Shown: in pieces, positions 18,478 to 28,139 of the stretch | Position numbering within the stretch: position 1 is the stretch's first letter | Layout of the letters: each line of letters opens with the position of its first letter | Assembly: GCF_000404225.1 (NCBI RefSeq) | Contig: NC_021353.1 | Span: forward strand, 868,001-932,000 | Direction: 5' to 3' | DNA: 64,000 nucleotides | Source of the DNA: Candidatus Methanomassiliicoccus intestinalis Issoire-Mx1 | GTDB taxonomy: Archaea; Thermoplasmatota; Thermoplasmata; Methanomassiliicoccales; Methanomassiliicoccaceae | The notes under the pieces: model-generated | Seen by the model: only the letters and a program-made list of their open reading frames with translations | Databases searched by the model: none | Told to the model about the DNA's origin: nothing | Program-made: the position numbers and the translations under genes

Positions 18478-20261
18478 CAAGATTCCTCCTGCTGTGCAAT
18501 AGCTTCTGAAGGACAGACCTGAGAGCATAGGTTACAGCCAACGCAGAGTGAAGAATCAATGTACACTTTTCCTTCAGAGTATACTATGGCCGGACATCCC
18601 AGTTCTTTGATGCATTTCCTACAGGCTGTGCATTTGTCTGTGATAATTAGATGCGGTTTGGGTTTTGAGATAGCAATGCAGGGAGCTTCGAAGATCACGG
18701 CAGATACACTCTCAAACTCAGCAGCTTCTCTGACTGCAGAGACGGCTTTCTCCAGATCCAGCGGGTTTGACTTAATTATCTTCTTTACGCCGATGGCTTT
18801 GAGAACGCCAGCAATGTCTATTTTCTCTGCTATTGCCCCTGTAGCTTTGACTCCTGTGCCGGGATGCGGCTGGTGTCCAGTCATAGCGGTAGTGGAATTA
18901 TCCAGGATTATCACAACAATTTTTGTCTGGTTGTAAACAGCGTTTACTACCCCTGGTATCCCAGTGTGGAAAAATGTGGAATCGCCGACAAATGCAAAAT
19001 TAATCGTCTGAGGGTTAGCACGCTGCAGCCCCTGCGCCATTGTTATTCCTGCACCCATGCAGAGGCACGTATCCACCATTTCTAAGGGTTTAGCGTTTCC
19101 GAGGGTGTAACAACCTATATCGCCAGAAAAGATGGCATCGAGACCCTTTGCAGCTTGTTTTACTGCATAGAATGATGCCCGGTGCGGACAGCCCGCACAG
19201 AGCACAGGAGGACGAATCGGAAGACCCGGCATAGAAAGCGGTTCTTCATCTTGGGGGATGTTCAGAAATATTGAGACTGCAGACTTCACAAGCTCTGCAG
19301 AATACTCTCCGGCGAAAGGCATATTGCCCGTCAGTTTGCCGAATATTTTGGTTTTAAGGTTGTGCTTTCCACAGATGTATGTAAGCTCCCTTTCTACGAC
19401 TGGATCCAGCTCTTCGATCACCAGGACTTTCTCGAGGCCGTCTAAGAACTTTAAAGCGAGCTCTTCAGGGAACGGATATGCAGTGGCGACTTTCAAAACT
19501 CTGCAGGCCGTATTCAGCGAGTCTAAAGCTTCTTTTGAGTAAGCGTATCCTATGCCGGATGATGCAATCCCGACTGCATTATTTCCACTAATCCCATTAA
19601 ATCTGTATGATGAAAAGTCTTTACCCATCTGCGAAATCTTTTTCTCCAGTACAATGTGGTTCTGATATGACAGCTTAGGAAAAATTGCCCATTTAGGATC
19701 TTTTATGAAACCTTCTGCCTCAATGCATTTTCTATCCTGTTTTAAGTCAATGGAAGAATAGCCATGGCAGATCCTGGTGGTAGGTCTGAAAATCACTGGA
19801 GTTTTGTATTTTTCAGAATACTCATATGCATCTTCAATCATCTCATACGCTTCGTCTGGAGTTGAAGGATCAAAAATGGGAAGTTTAGAGAAACTGGCGA
19901 AATGTCTGGTATCCTGTTCCGTCTGCGATGATATCGGGCCCGGATCATCCGCAACGACGATCACCATTCCGCCCTTTATGCCGATATATACAAGGCACAT
20001 AACCGGATCAGAACAGGCATTTAGCCCCACCTGCTTCATGGTGACCAGAGTCCGCACTCCAGAATATGAGGCTCCGGCAGCCACTTCTATGGCTGCTTTC
20101 TCGTTAACGGACCATTCTACGTAAATGTCTCCAGGATTCTCTTTCACCACAGTTTCTAAAATTTCTGTAGAAGGCGTACCTGGATAACCGCATACACACT
20201 TTACTCCGGCATGGATTGCTCCCAGCGCTATGCACTCATTTCCCATTAGAAGCCGCTGCAT
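18477..20261 (-). CDS. iorA: Indolepyruvate ferredoxin oxidoreductase, alpha subunit
   Basis: A 594-residue thiamine-diphosphate subunit. It begins MQRLLMGNECIALGAIHAG with the CGYPGTPSTEI motif. The TPP-binding core has GDIGCYTLG and later FVGDSTFFHTGIPG...DNSTTAMTGHQPHPG, and the C-terminus carries two ferredoxin-type clusters (CTACRKCIKELGC and CVGCNLCSQVC). The frame is open further upstream to 20450, but that part would overlap the divergent SIMPL gene and lacks homology-like sequence, so ATG 20261 is used. First gene of the iorA-iorB-paaK operon. Confidence 0.92.
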   Translation of the reverse strand: MQRLLMGNECIALGAIHAGVKCVCGYPGTPSTEILETVVKENPGDIYVEWSVNEKAAIEVAAGASYSGVRTLVTMKQVGLNACSDPVMCLVYIGIKGGMVIVVADDPGPISSQTEQDTRHFASFSKLPIFDPSTPDEAYEMIEDAYEYSEKYKTPVIFRPTTRICHGYSSIDLKQDRKCIEAEGFIKDPKWAIFPKLSYQNHIVLEKKISQMGKDFSSYRFNGISGNNAVGIASSGIGYAYSKEALDSLNTACRVLKVATAYPFPEELALKFLDGLEKVLVIEELDPVVERELTYICGKHNLKTKIFGKLTGNMPFAGEYSAELVKSAVSIFLNIPQDEEPLSMPGLPIRPPVLCAGCPHRASFYAVKQAAKGLDAIFSGDIGCYTLGNAKPLEMVDTCLCMGAGITMAQGLQRANPQTINFAFVGDSTFFHTGIPGVVNAVYNQTKIVVIILDNSTTAMTGHQPHPGTGVKATGAIAEKIDIAGVLKAIGVKKIIKSNPLDLEKAVSAVREAAEFESVSAVIFEAPCIAISKPKPHLIITDKCTACRKCIKELGCPAIVYSEGKVYIDSSLCVGCNLCSQVCPSEAIAQQEES

Positions 20262-20355
20262 ATCTTTCGTCGGTTTATCGGGAGATTCAGTTAAAAGCCT
20301 ATTGCACTTCCAATCACTATTTAAGATTAAAAACATGTGTGCAGGATGAGATTCA

Positions 20356-21012
20356 ATGACTAAACCATCAATTGCCGTAAAAGGAATCGGCAGGATGTCA
20401 GTAAAACCTGACCAGATACAGTTAAATTTGGAATTAAAAGCAGAAAACAAAGACTACAGCTTGATGATGAATGAAGCCAATGCAAAGCTGGATAGTCTGA
20501 CGGCTTCGCTGGTCTCTGCTGGATTCAGCGCAGATGATTTGAAAACCGGGGCTATTTCTATCGACGCTAAGTATGACTATGTCAGAAAAGATGACGGTGC
20601 GCAGATAAGAGAGTTCACGGGTTACGTATATAGTCAGACAATCAGCGTCAAATTCCCGATGAGTCTGGATCTACTCTCTGAGGCGGTCTCTTCAATCTCA
20701 TGTAGCAGCGTTTCTCCTGAATTGTCTATAAGCTTCATGCTGGCTGACAGGGATTCCATAAGAGACGATCTTCTCAAACTGGCTGCTGAGGATGCTAGAC
20801 ACAAGGCAGAAGTGATCACCAAGGCTTCAGGAACCCTGCTGGGCAGCGTGAAAGAGATTTCATATGATATCGAAGGCTGTAAAATCCATGCTCCAGCAAA
20901 CCGCATGGTGCTGAGAAGCTGCAGTTCTGAAGCCATGGCTGACATGACTCCAGAAGAAATTGTTGTTGAAGAATCTGTATTTTTTGTATGGAGTTTGAAG
21001 CAGCCTTCATAA
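20356..21012 (+). CDS. SIMPL-domain (DUF541) protein
   Basis: A 218-residue protein with the SIMPL/DUF541 fold: IAVKGIGRMSVKPDQIQLNLELKAENKD at the N-terminus, a middle FTGYVYSQTISVKFP and a C-terminal ARHKAEVITKASG helix followed by VKEISYD. Bacterial relatives are periplasmic and form ring-like oligomers (BP26). No signal peptide is visible here, so it is probably cytoplasmic. Divergent from iorA. Function unknown. Confidence 0.75.
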   Translation: MTKPSIAVKGIGRMSVKPDQIQLNLELKAENKDYSLMMNEANAKLDSLTASLVSAGFSADDLKTGAISIDAKYDYVRKDDGAQIREFTGYVYSQTISVKFPMSLDLLSEAVSSISCSSVSPELSISFMLADRDSIRDDLLKLAAEDARHKAEVITKASGTLLGSVKEISYDIEGCKIHAPANRMVLRSCSSEAMADMTPEEIVVEESVFFVWSLKQPS

Positions 21013-21060
21013 TCTCTTTTTCAAACACATCTCTGCAAAAGAAATCCTCTTCCTGAAATA

Positions 21061-21112
21061 CGGCGATGAGTCGTTTTCGAGTTTATTCTGTTTTTCAGAC
21101 AATTCATCGCCG
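21061..21112. terminator. Long inverted repeat between converging genes
   Basis: Perfect 9-bp repeats CGGCGATGA and TCATCGCCG separated by 34 bp containing a T-run, followed by a second partial dyad (GATACC...GTATC, to about 21155). It lies between the SIMPL gene and the end of mtmB, so it may end transcription from both sides. A small structured RNA is the alternative. Confidence 0.4.
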
Positions 21113-21257
21113 ATACCGGCTCCGGTGTGATTTGCAGCTGGAGTATCGGAAATTATCAGTCATCCATAGGCACCCTTTCTCTCAACTATATAATCTCAAG
21201 CGGTGCATGTGCTATATCTTATAAATTCTAGAACTCTTGTGTAAATAATTATAAAAA

Positions 21258-22649
21258 TTAGTCGGATATGGAACTCATATCCAGACCAAGCTCTGTAAGT
21301 ATCTCTGTTGAACTTTCATACACTTTGAGATACTCCTTTGTAGGAACGATTTTGCGGACGTTATAGCACTCTTGGAATGTTCTTCCTTGTGGTGCTGTGA
21401 GGTATTGCCTCTCATATTTTTTAACCAAACGGTTCAATATGTCGTTGACATCTTCAGGATCCATGCCGGCTGAGGCCGTAGCCACTTCACCCATCATTCT
21501 GGCTTCCATCCCGGTGGTGTAATCTTCAGATACTCCCTTTGCAGAAGCACAGCCTGAGACAAGCTCCCTGCCGCTGACAGTATCCAGCATCGCCTGGGCT
21601 GCAATTTCCAGAAGACACATTTCTGTACATGGTCCGGCAATTGGATAGTATTGGTTGGCGAGCAGCAGGTCAGTATATGAATCGAGTGTAGCTGCCACAT
21701 GGCCTGCTATTTGTAGAGTTTCCCTTGATGTTGTGATGCCCCACCTTATGTGGATTGGCCCATCGAGATGATAACTGGCGTTCAGAAGCGTGAATGATGC
21801 GAGAGTCGTGGCAATGTCACAGATTGCTGTCTCTTCAACACCTCCAATGTAGCCTCCAAAGATCGGCATCTGCTCTACCATTATCACATTGCCGTTGTGA
21901 AGCCATCCTGAAATCATATTCAGCGATGAGTTGTCTATTTTAAGTTCATTCAGCTGAGATACTTCGTGGCTGTCGCATGGTCTTAATCCGCATGCATAAT
22001 CTCCGGCGAGACGTCCCGCTGCGGACAGCGGTGTCTCAGGTCCCTATATGCTGATATAAGGTCTTCCGACTCTACTGCAAGCTTCTCTGACCGCTCTGAT
22101 CTCAGCAAGGGTTGCTTTGACTTCGAAAGGTGTGTTTGTAGCTGCGGGAATTCCGTCAACGGTAGACATCACACCGCTGACGATCGTATCTACAATCGGT
22201 TCCTGGGCATAGCTTTGAATCATGGGAACGAAAATATCTTCAGATACGGTAGCTCCTGTCGGGCCTCCCTGTATTATCGGTTTTTTTCTGGATGCACTTC
22301 TTCTTGGCTCTAGAATTACGGCGTCTTTATTCTCGCCTAACTGGATGCGTTTCGGAGCGGCTCTGATTCCCGCCCTTATCTCTTCTTCGGTGACTATTAT
22401 GGCCCGTCCGGTGTCTACGTTGAGAATGCCTACAGTTACGAGCATTTCGATTCCTGCGCGGAAGAGACGTTCCTTTAAGTCAGGATCAGTAGGAATGAAT
22501 TTGTTGCCGAAATCTATCTCATACTTTTCCTTCAGCTCAACTGCTGTTACTGGTATTACATTATTGTCCCAAACATTTTCTGTAATTTTTGGACCTTTTT
22601 CAGATCTAAGAAACGCATCATAGACTGTTAAGGCCTTCTCAGCCACCAA
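21258..22649 (-). CDS. mtmB: Monomethylamine methyltransferase (pyrrolysine protein), copy 1
   Basis: Transfers the methyl group of monomethylamine to the corrinoid of MtmC. The gene reads through an amber codon at 22046-22044 (IS-I-Pyl-GPETPLSA), the exact place of Pyl202 in Methanosarcina MtmB. Both halves match that enzyme: IIQGGPTGATVSED before, EQMPIFGGYIGGVEET, HLDGPIHIRWG and AGPCTEMCLLE after. Full length is 463 residues against 458. The track-like split into two pieces is only due to TAG. AGGAG in the end of mtmC points to TTG 22649 as start. Downstream of mtmC with a short overlap. Confidence 0.96.
21997..22040 (-). promoter_or_regulatory. PYLIS-like stem-loop after the amber codon of mtmB copy 1
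   Basis: Starting 3 nt after UAG, GAGAC-a-CCGCTG-tccg-CAGCGG-gac-GTCTC folds into an 11-bp stem. The 44 bases are identical to those of mtmB copy 2 (30763-30806). A PYLIS hairpin at this place is described for Methanosarcina mtmB; it is thought to help but is not essential for UAG decoding. Confidence 0.65.
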
Positions 22650-22654
22650 TATAA

Positions 22655-23311
22655 TCAATCTCCTTTATTGAATTTTAACATCCTGTCCACACATTCTACT
22701 ACTTCTGATCCGCAAGAGCAGTATTCGTCTCCACCTATGCTTTCAACCCATTTTCTGGTGCAACAGGCACCTCCGAAGAGCGTCTTGATATTCAGCTCTT
22801 CCTCCTTAAGACACTTTACAATCTTTTTCTGGCCGATCAATGTAGTTGTCATAAGTGCAGATGCAGCAACAATACTGGCATTTCGCTCTTTAGCAGCTTC
22901 TAGAAAATCATCGGGCGGCACATCTCTCCCAAGATCGAAAACGCTGTATCCGGCTCCCCTCAAGAAAGCACACACTACGTGTTTTCCTATTTCGTGGACG
23001 TCTCCCTGCACCGTTCCGATAACTATGTTTCCTTTAGTAGTGTGGGGAGAGTCTTTGCCTATGAAAGGTTCGAAGACTGCCATGCCTTCTTCCATTGCTT
23101 TTGATGCTGCTAGCACCTGAGGCAAGAAAATAAGCCCTTCGTTAAACCTCTCGCTTATGTTTATCATTCCCTTTCCCAAGCCTTTTTCAATAGCTTCGTA
23201 AGGCGTGATTCCCTGAGACAACGCATTCTGAGATGCTTCATGGACTAATTCCATATCCCAGGTTTCCACGGCCTTTTTCAACATCTGGAGTACTTCCCCT
23301 TTAGTATCCAT
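22655..23311 (-). CDS. mtmC: Monomethylamine corrinoid protein, copy 1
   Basis: A 218-residue cobalamin shuttle protein that carries the methyl group from MtmB to the CoM methyltransferase. Helical cap domain 1-90 (LPQVLAASKAMEEGM), then a Rossmann-like B12 domain with G-D-VHEIG-K (the His that ligates cobalt), SALMTTT and FGGA. ATG 23311 has GGGGGA at 6-nt spacing. A TATA-like TTTATATC in the gap behind ramA suggests an own promoter. Its end overlaps the ribosome site of mtmB. About two thirds identical by eye to the second MtmC. Confidence 0.95.
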   Translation of the reverse strand: MDTKGEVLQMLKKAVETWDMELVHEASQNALSQGITPYEAIEKGLGKGMINISERFNEGLIFLPQVLAASKAMEEGMAVFEPFIGKDSPHTTKGNIVIGTVQGDVHEIGKHVVCAFLRGAGYSVFDLGRDVPPDDFLEAAKERNASIVAASALMTTTLIGQKKIVKCLKEEELNIKTLFGGACCTRKWVESIGGDEYCSCGSEVVECVDRMLKFNKGD

Positions 23312-23398
23312 CACAATCCCCCTGCCGTTTTGTTCCTTCTATCTATATGCTGGATATAAAAGAAGAATTTGTAAAATGTTTAGCTTTTCCTTTTTCAG

Positions 23399-25033
23399 TC
23401 ATCTCCTACAAACTCCCATATTTTTCAGGGACATAGCATGACTAGGACATGAAAGCTCGCATCTTTTGCAGGCCGCTCCATCGCACAAATCCGACCTGAT
23501 GACTGCAATAGGATTGGCACCGCTTTCATCGATAACCAGAGCTTTTTCTGGGCATACCTCAATGCACTTGTCGCATCTCACACAGCCTATCAGCTCTTTG
23601 GTGATCAGCGTGCCCGGGTTTTCCAAAACGGCCATGCCGAAATCTCCAAGATCCGGAATGTCTCTCTTCATTCTCCTTTCTACCTGAGGTTCAGATATTT
23701 CCATGGGAAGATGAGGCAAACCATATATGTCCAGCATGTCGTTGTATGAGCTCATCGGCATTCCATATGTCCAGAGGGACAGCTCGATCGAATAAAGATT
23801 CTTGAAAGTTTCAGAGGTTGCAAACATGCAGTGTCTGGCTTTCAGCTTCTTTGCGAACTCTTTCAATTCGTCCAATTCAAGTTTGCCAGTAGCGATTTCT
23901 CTGGCCATTGCAAGAGATGTATTTCCAAACTGAATGATTTTCTTTGATCCTGGAGAAACCATTCCCACACGCTGAGCCTTTTTGGCATCTACGTATAATC
24001 CAGATGCACCGGACATAAAGAATATAGGAACATCCTCAACCCAGAGATCCACTTCTCTCATTAATGTAAGATAACCGGCTCTCAATGCTCCGATGGCCTT
24101 TCCCGCTTCAGATACATCTCTTTCACTTATGGAGATTTTATCCTGCAGATGCAGCCTTTCATCAGGCGTAGAGATTTTAGGCATTTTTACCAGACCGCTG
24201 GATATCCCGCAGTCCAACGCAGCAATTACTCCCGTGCCTGTGATTCCTTTAGCACATCCGTGCGCAGGACCTTTCGAAACGATTTTTCCATCTTGAGGAT
24301 TTACAATGTCCCCTTTCACAGGCAGATACTCACTATCAAGCACCCAGGATTCCCAACCGTTTTCTGTAGCATTTACTTCAGAAAGGGTTCCAGGAGCAGC
24401 CAGCATCCCCATTTCAATTTGCTGCCCTTCAAGGGCCGGACCGGCGGCTGCAGATCCAGTATATACTTCTCCGTCAACGATCAGCGCCATTTCTGCATTA
24501 GTTCCGTAATCTATTACCATACACGGCTCATCTTGTTTCAATGCATCTGTCATCAGCATCATGGCTATAGCGTCAGCACCGATTTCATGGCTTACAGCAG
24601 GCGGAATAACTACCGATGCATTTTTCATGTTAGCTAAGCCTAAGTCAGACGCCTGAACGATTTCACCATCTCTTTTCGGAGGAATTATCTTAAGCTCTTC
24701 CAGGCGATTTTTTCCTGCGTATGCTAAATCACGGATCTCAATGTTTTGAAAAAGTGATAACTGAAAAGGGTTTCCGCAGACAGCCATTTTGGTTACGCAT
24801 TCTAAATTTATCTGCAATAATGGAAGAAGTTTGTTAATTGTGTCAATTATCAGTCTGTTGCAGATGTCAGGACCGGCATCCATGGCGAAGTTTACATGAT
24901 CTATCACGTTGGCTCCGGGTACTGGATGCCTTGTAGTTATGGCGGTAGATACAACTTCATTGTTCTCTCTTTTAATCGCCTGAGCCCTGAAGCCGCTTGT
25001 TCCAATGTCTAAGGCTATTGAATATTCAGTCAC
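23399..25033 (-). CDS. ramA: Corrinoid reductive activation protein
   Basis: RamA restores the Co(II) form of methylamine corrinoid proteins to active Co(I) with ATP. The 544-residue protein has the ASKHA-type nucleotide-binding core (YSIALDIGTSGFRAQAI, VIDYGTNAEMALI, SGASGLYVD) and two C-terminal [4Fe-4S] motifs, CVRCDKCIEVC and a second CDGAACKRCELSC. Here it is the last gene of the pyl operon: its GTG start overlaps the pylD stop by 4 bp. Serves all three methylamine systems of the window. Confidence 0.94.
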   Translation of the reverse strand: MTEYSIALDIGTSGFRAQAIKRENNEVVSTAITTRHPVPGANVIDHVNFAMDAGPDICNRLIIDTINKLLPLLQINLECVTKMAVCGNPFQLSLFQNIEIRDLAYAGKNRLEELKIIPPKRDGEIVQASDLGLANMKNASVVIPPAVSHEIGADAIAMMLMTDALKQDEPCMVIDYGTNAEMALIVDGEVYTGSAAAGPALEGQQIEMGMLAAPGTLSEVNATENGWESWVLDSEYLPVKGDIVNPQDGKIVSKGPAHGCAKGITGTGVIAALDCGISSGLVKMPKISTPDERLHLQDKISISERDVSEAGKAIGALRAGYLTLMREVDLWVEDVPIFFMSGASGLYVDAKKAQRVGMVSPGSKKIIQFGNTSLAMAREIATGKLELDELKEFAKKLKARHCMFATSETFKNLYSIELSLWTYGMPMSSYNDMLDIYGLPHLPMEISEPQVERRMKRDIPDLGDFGMAVLENPGTLITKELIGCVRCDKCIEVCPEKALVIDESGANPIAVIRSDLCDGAACKRCELSCPSHAMSLKNMGVCRR

Positions 25034-25890
25034 AGGATCACTTCCGCACAGACAGGACTTTCAATCGGTATTGGTGGTTCATACAAAGACAAACTAGCAC
25101 TCCATACTGCCATGACAGACACGCCTATCTGCAGCGGGTCATGAATCAGAATCTTCATTTTTTTAAGACCTTCTTCATCAAAAGAGTAAGGCATTCCCGG
25201 GGAAGACACGATCGTCCCTTTATTTATCCAGTCTCCTGGTATTTTTCCAGGTGAAGCATTCAGGATTAATGTAGAATTTCTTACAGCTTTTTCAAGGTCA
25301 TCACATACTTTAAAATCAATATGTTTTTTCTGCAGTGCCCGTGATTTTAAAGGATCAATGTCTGTAATTGTAACTTTTGCTTCCTCTGCTTCAAGCATAT
25401 CAGCCATTTTGTCTCCGACTCTTCCTGCTCCTATCAGCAGCACTTCTTTTCCCTGAAGTCCATTGGCTGCGATCTTAAGCGCGGTAAAGTATCCTAAAGC
25501 TGTGGAGCGTGTATTGTCTGAAAATGTGCTCGTATGAGTGTTGAGTGCTATGAATTCAGCGTCATCAGCCATAAAGACAATGTCTGCTTTGGCTGCCAGT
25601 GCATCAGACAGCCCGGCGATATCTGTTCTCTGGGTAATGAATGATTTCATACCAAGATGTTGCAGAATGGAACAGACTGACTCTGTGAATCCTGGTGTAA
25701 CACCCTTTCCGCTTGTGACTGGAACAACAGCGGTAGAAAAATCTTCCAATGGCATACTATCGGGAATCACACTCACAGCTTCGTATGCCAATCCCTTCAT
25801 GTCTATGCCTATTGATGATATGAGGGTCCTGTCTCTTTCCACCGATGCATACGGTACATGTTTTATCATCTCTGGTGTTAAGCGGGTAAT
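25030..25890 (-). CDS. pylD: Pyrrolysine biosynthesis protein PylD
   Basis: PylD oxidises 3R-methyl-D-ornithyl-N6-lysine and closes the ring to give pyrrolysine. A Rossmann domain is seen (VLLIGAGRVGDKMADML) plus the family's VVPVTSGKGVTPGFTESV, MADDAEFIALN and LIHDPLQIGVSVM. No ATG, GTG or TTG fits: the first ATG in frame lies 10 codons into the conserved start. A perfect GGAGGTGAT lies 3 nt before an ATT at 25890, and reading from it gives M-TRLTPEM, which lines up with MALLTPEDL of Methanosarcina PylD. The start overlaps the end of pylC by 13 bp. 286 residues. Confidence 0.9.
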   Translation of the reverse strand: MTRLTPEMIKHVPYASVERDRTLISSIGIDMKGLAYEAVSVIPDSMPLEDFSTAVVPVTSGKGVTPGFTESVCSILQHLGMKSFITQRTDIAGLSDALAAKADIVFMADDAEFIALNTHTSTFSDNTRSTALGYFTALKIAANGLQGKEVLLIGAGRVGDKMADMLEAEEAKVTITDIDPLKSRALQKKHIDFKVCDDLEKAVRNSTLILNASPGKIPGDWINKGTIVSSPGMPYSFDEEGLKKMKILIHDPLQIGVSVMAVWSASLSLYEPPIPIESPVCAEVIL

Positions 25891-27050
25891 GTTATCACCT
25901 CCGGTGCTGGGTCTAAATATTGTTTGATGTTGTTTTCTTTTAAAATGCATTCAATGCATTTTTGGCGCTTGTCCCACGTGTCTTCTGGCATTTTTCCTTT
26001 CGTGATCATTGTTGCGTGCCAGCGGTCTTTTCCAGGTTCATAGTCCGTTATCATTTCCGATGATCCGAAGAGGCCGTATTCTATTCTGGGGTTCTCGACT
26101 CCAGCAAACACTTTCTCTCCGCAGGATCTCAGAATTCCATTTTCAAAAATCAGATGTTCATATATTGCTGATCCATCAGCAGGTTGAGGTCCGGAAAGGT
26201 TCCCTTTCACAGCTTCGACTAGATGTTTGATGAGATTTACACCGGTTGCATTCAGTATTGCTGCTGGAGTCTGACTTGGTATCCTGGCATCTATTTCCAG
26301 TATCTTTAATCCTTTTTTTGAATAAATCGCCTCTACATCCATGATTCCTTTTAACTTGAGGGCTTTGGCAATTGATTCGCCGTATCTTGAAAACGAGTCT
26401 AAGGTATCCGGATCAATATTCTGCATGGGGCAGCGGACCATTTTGCAGTCGTACTTGTCATCTAGAACAACCTCTGTCAGAATCATGGATTTTGCGCGGG
26501 TTCCATCTCCGATAACTTCTATTGAGATGTTGGGGCCGTCTGCAAATTCTTGTATTACCTCTTTATCGCCCATTCCATGAATTGTGTTCACTGCAGAACT
26601 TACATCTTCTGTACTATATGCTTTTCTTACCCCTATACTTCCGCTTTGGCCTGATGGTTTTACAATTACTGGAAAACCGCATTCTGGCCATGGTTTCGGT
26701 ATTGGGACTTTAAGCTCATCCATAAGTTTATTTGACAGTATTTTTGATGACGAGATGTTGTATGCATTAATGTCGAAGAGCAGATCTATATCAATTTCTC
26801 TGGCAATTTCATCGATAGAAATCAGAGTCTCGATATTCTCATTTGCCGGTATCACTGCATCACAGTCACAAAGTATCCTTTTGGCTTTTGATTTTTCTAA
26901 ATTAATATCCAATATTTCTGAACTATCTGCCAGCGATATAGCTGGTGCCTTTTCATCACGGTCAATCACAAGAGTTTCATATCCTGCTTTTTTTGCAAGA
27001 TATATGGCTTCCATTCCCTGCAGAAGGCCTCCTATTACTCCTAATTTCAC
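25878..27050 (-). CDS. pylC: Pyrrolysine biosynthesis protein PylC
   Basis: ATP-grasp ligase joining 3R-methyl-D-ornithine to the epsilon amine of lysine. The N-terminus KLGVIGGLLQGMEAIYLAKKAG is the usual nucleotide-fold start; VIVKPSGQSGSIGVRKA and LEIDARIPSQTPAAI are the ATP-grasp and metal-binding parts. GTG start at 27050 overlaps the TGA of pylB by 4 bp. 390 residues, slightly longer than the Methanosarcina enzyme (about 363), mainly at the C-terminus. Confidence 0.95.
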   Translation of the reverse strand: MKLGVIGGLLQGMEAIYLAKKAGYETLVIDRDEKAPAISLADSSEILDINLEKSKAKRILCDCDAVIPANENIETLISIDEIAREIDIDLLFDINAYNISSSKILSNKLMDELKVPIPKPWPECGFPVIVKPSGQSGSIGVRKAYSTEDVSSAVNTIHGMGDKEVIQEFADGPNISIEVIGDGTRAKSMILTEVVLDDKYDCKMVRCPMQNIDPDTLDSFSRYGESIAKALKLKGIMDVEAIYSKKGLKILEIDARIPSQTPAAILNATGVNLIKHLVEAVKGNLSGPQPADGSAIYEHLIFENGILRSCGEKVFAGVENPRIEYGLFGSSEMITDYEPGKDRWHATMITKGKMPEDTWDKRQKCIECILKENNIKQYLDPAPEVITLPA

Positions 27051-28129
27051 AGAGAAACCCCCGCTTTTTTGCTGTTTTTCCAGCTCTCTATGAGGTTGAT
27101 GTATTCGTATTTATCTGCTATTTTAACATTAATATCATCTAGAATTGCTTCAATCTGTTCTACAGATCTTCCGCCGTCATCAATGTCAAGTTCATGTTGT
27201 GCTACCCCGGCAAGACCCTTACGTGGAGGAATAATGGACGTAATCACGTTTGCCCCTGCGGCCAGCCTGGTCTTTAATCCAGCTACGCCTTCTACGTCTA
27301 AGCTGGCAGGTATGAGATTTTTTGGATGTACGAGTCTCATCACTGCAATTGCTTTCAGCTCCTCAATGAACGGGGACGGTGAGTTGACAGACATCGGTGT
27401 GTTTTCCTGTGGAACAAAACTCATCGCTCTTACTTGATTTACATTTAATCCTCTCATAGTATCAATGGAATCCGCCCTGTCCTTTACAGATTCTCCAACG
27501 CCTATCATTATTCCTTCTTCTGCAAGAAGTCCGTATTTATCAGCCCATTTCTTCTGATTGAGCCTAAATTCATAATCTTGATCAGGCCGCAGTTTTTTGA
27601 ATAATTCCATATTGTGAGTTTCCTGATAACAAGCGATCCAATCTGCACCGTTTTCCATTAATACTGGGAATAGCCGTTCGGGAATCGCGCCTGGTGAAAC
27701 CATAAGAGGAATATCCACAGCATTATTCACCATTTTCACTAAGTCAGTAAGTCTGTTGTAGTGATTGTCGTTGTGTATCAGAGGATCTTCACCCATAGTG
27801 AGGTCGATTACATGAACTCCGGAATCCTCAAGAGAAGTAGCAAGTTCCAGAATCTCATCGTCTGTTTTTCTATACCTTACGCTGTCTGTATTGGAACTCC
27901 TGTAAAAACAAAATGAACAATTATTGCGGCAGTGTGTTGAAAAATATACAAAACCGTAAAGAAAAACTTTATTTCCAAAATATTGAGTTTTAACAGTCCT
28001 AGCCGCTTCAAACAGCCGTGCTACAGAGTTCTGATCCTCTGCAGCAAGCAAAGCTTCTATTTCCGTAACAGTTAGATCCTGGCCATCCAGTGATTTCTGA
28101 AGTATGGGTGTTATGTCTGCATCTTTCAT
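27047..28129 (-). CDS. pylB: Pyrrolysine biosynthesis protein PylB (methylornithine synthase)
   Basis: Radical SAM mutase that turns L-lysine into 3R-methyl-D-ornithine. The cluster motif C-RNN-C-SF-C lies near residues 62-69 and is followed by YRSSNTDSVRYR. Later VIDLTMGEDP and MSFVPQENTPM are typical of PylB. 360 residues, full length. It lies 10 bp after pylS and overlaps pylC by 4 bp. Confidence 0.96.
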   Translation of the reverse strand: MKDADITPILQKSLDGQDLTVTEIEALLAAEDQNSVARLFEAARTVKTQYFGNKVFLYGFVYFSTHCRNNCSFCFYRSSNTDSVRYRKTDDEILELATSLEDSGVHVIDLTMGEDPLIHNDNHYNRLTDLVKMVNNAVDIPLMVSPGAIPERLFPVLMENGADWIACYQETHNMELFKKLRPDQDYEFRLNQKKWADKYGLLAEEGIMIGVGESVKDRADSIDTMRGLNVNQVRAMSFVPQENTPMSVNSPSPFIEELKAIAVMRLVHPKNLIPASLDVEGVAGLKTRLAAGANVITSIIPPRKGLAGVAQHELDIDDGGRSVEQIEAILDDINVKIADKYEYINLIESWKNSKKAGVSL

Positions 28130-28139
28130 GCACTGCCTC

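Noticed and set aside
22044..22046. mtmB, mttB and mtbB as broken genes because of internal TAG
   Set aside because: All four ambers lie at the known pyrrolysine positions, both halves are conserved, and the complete pyl machinery is present.
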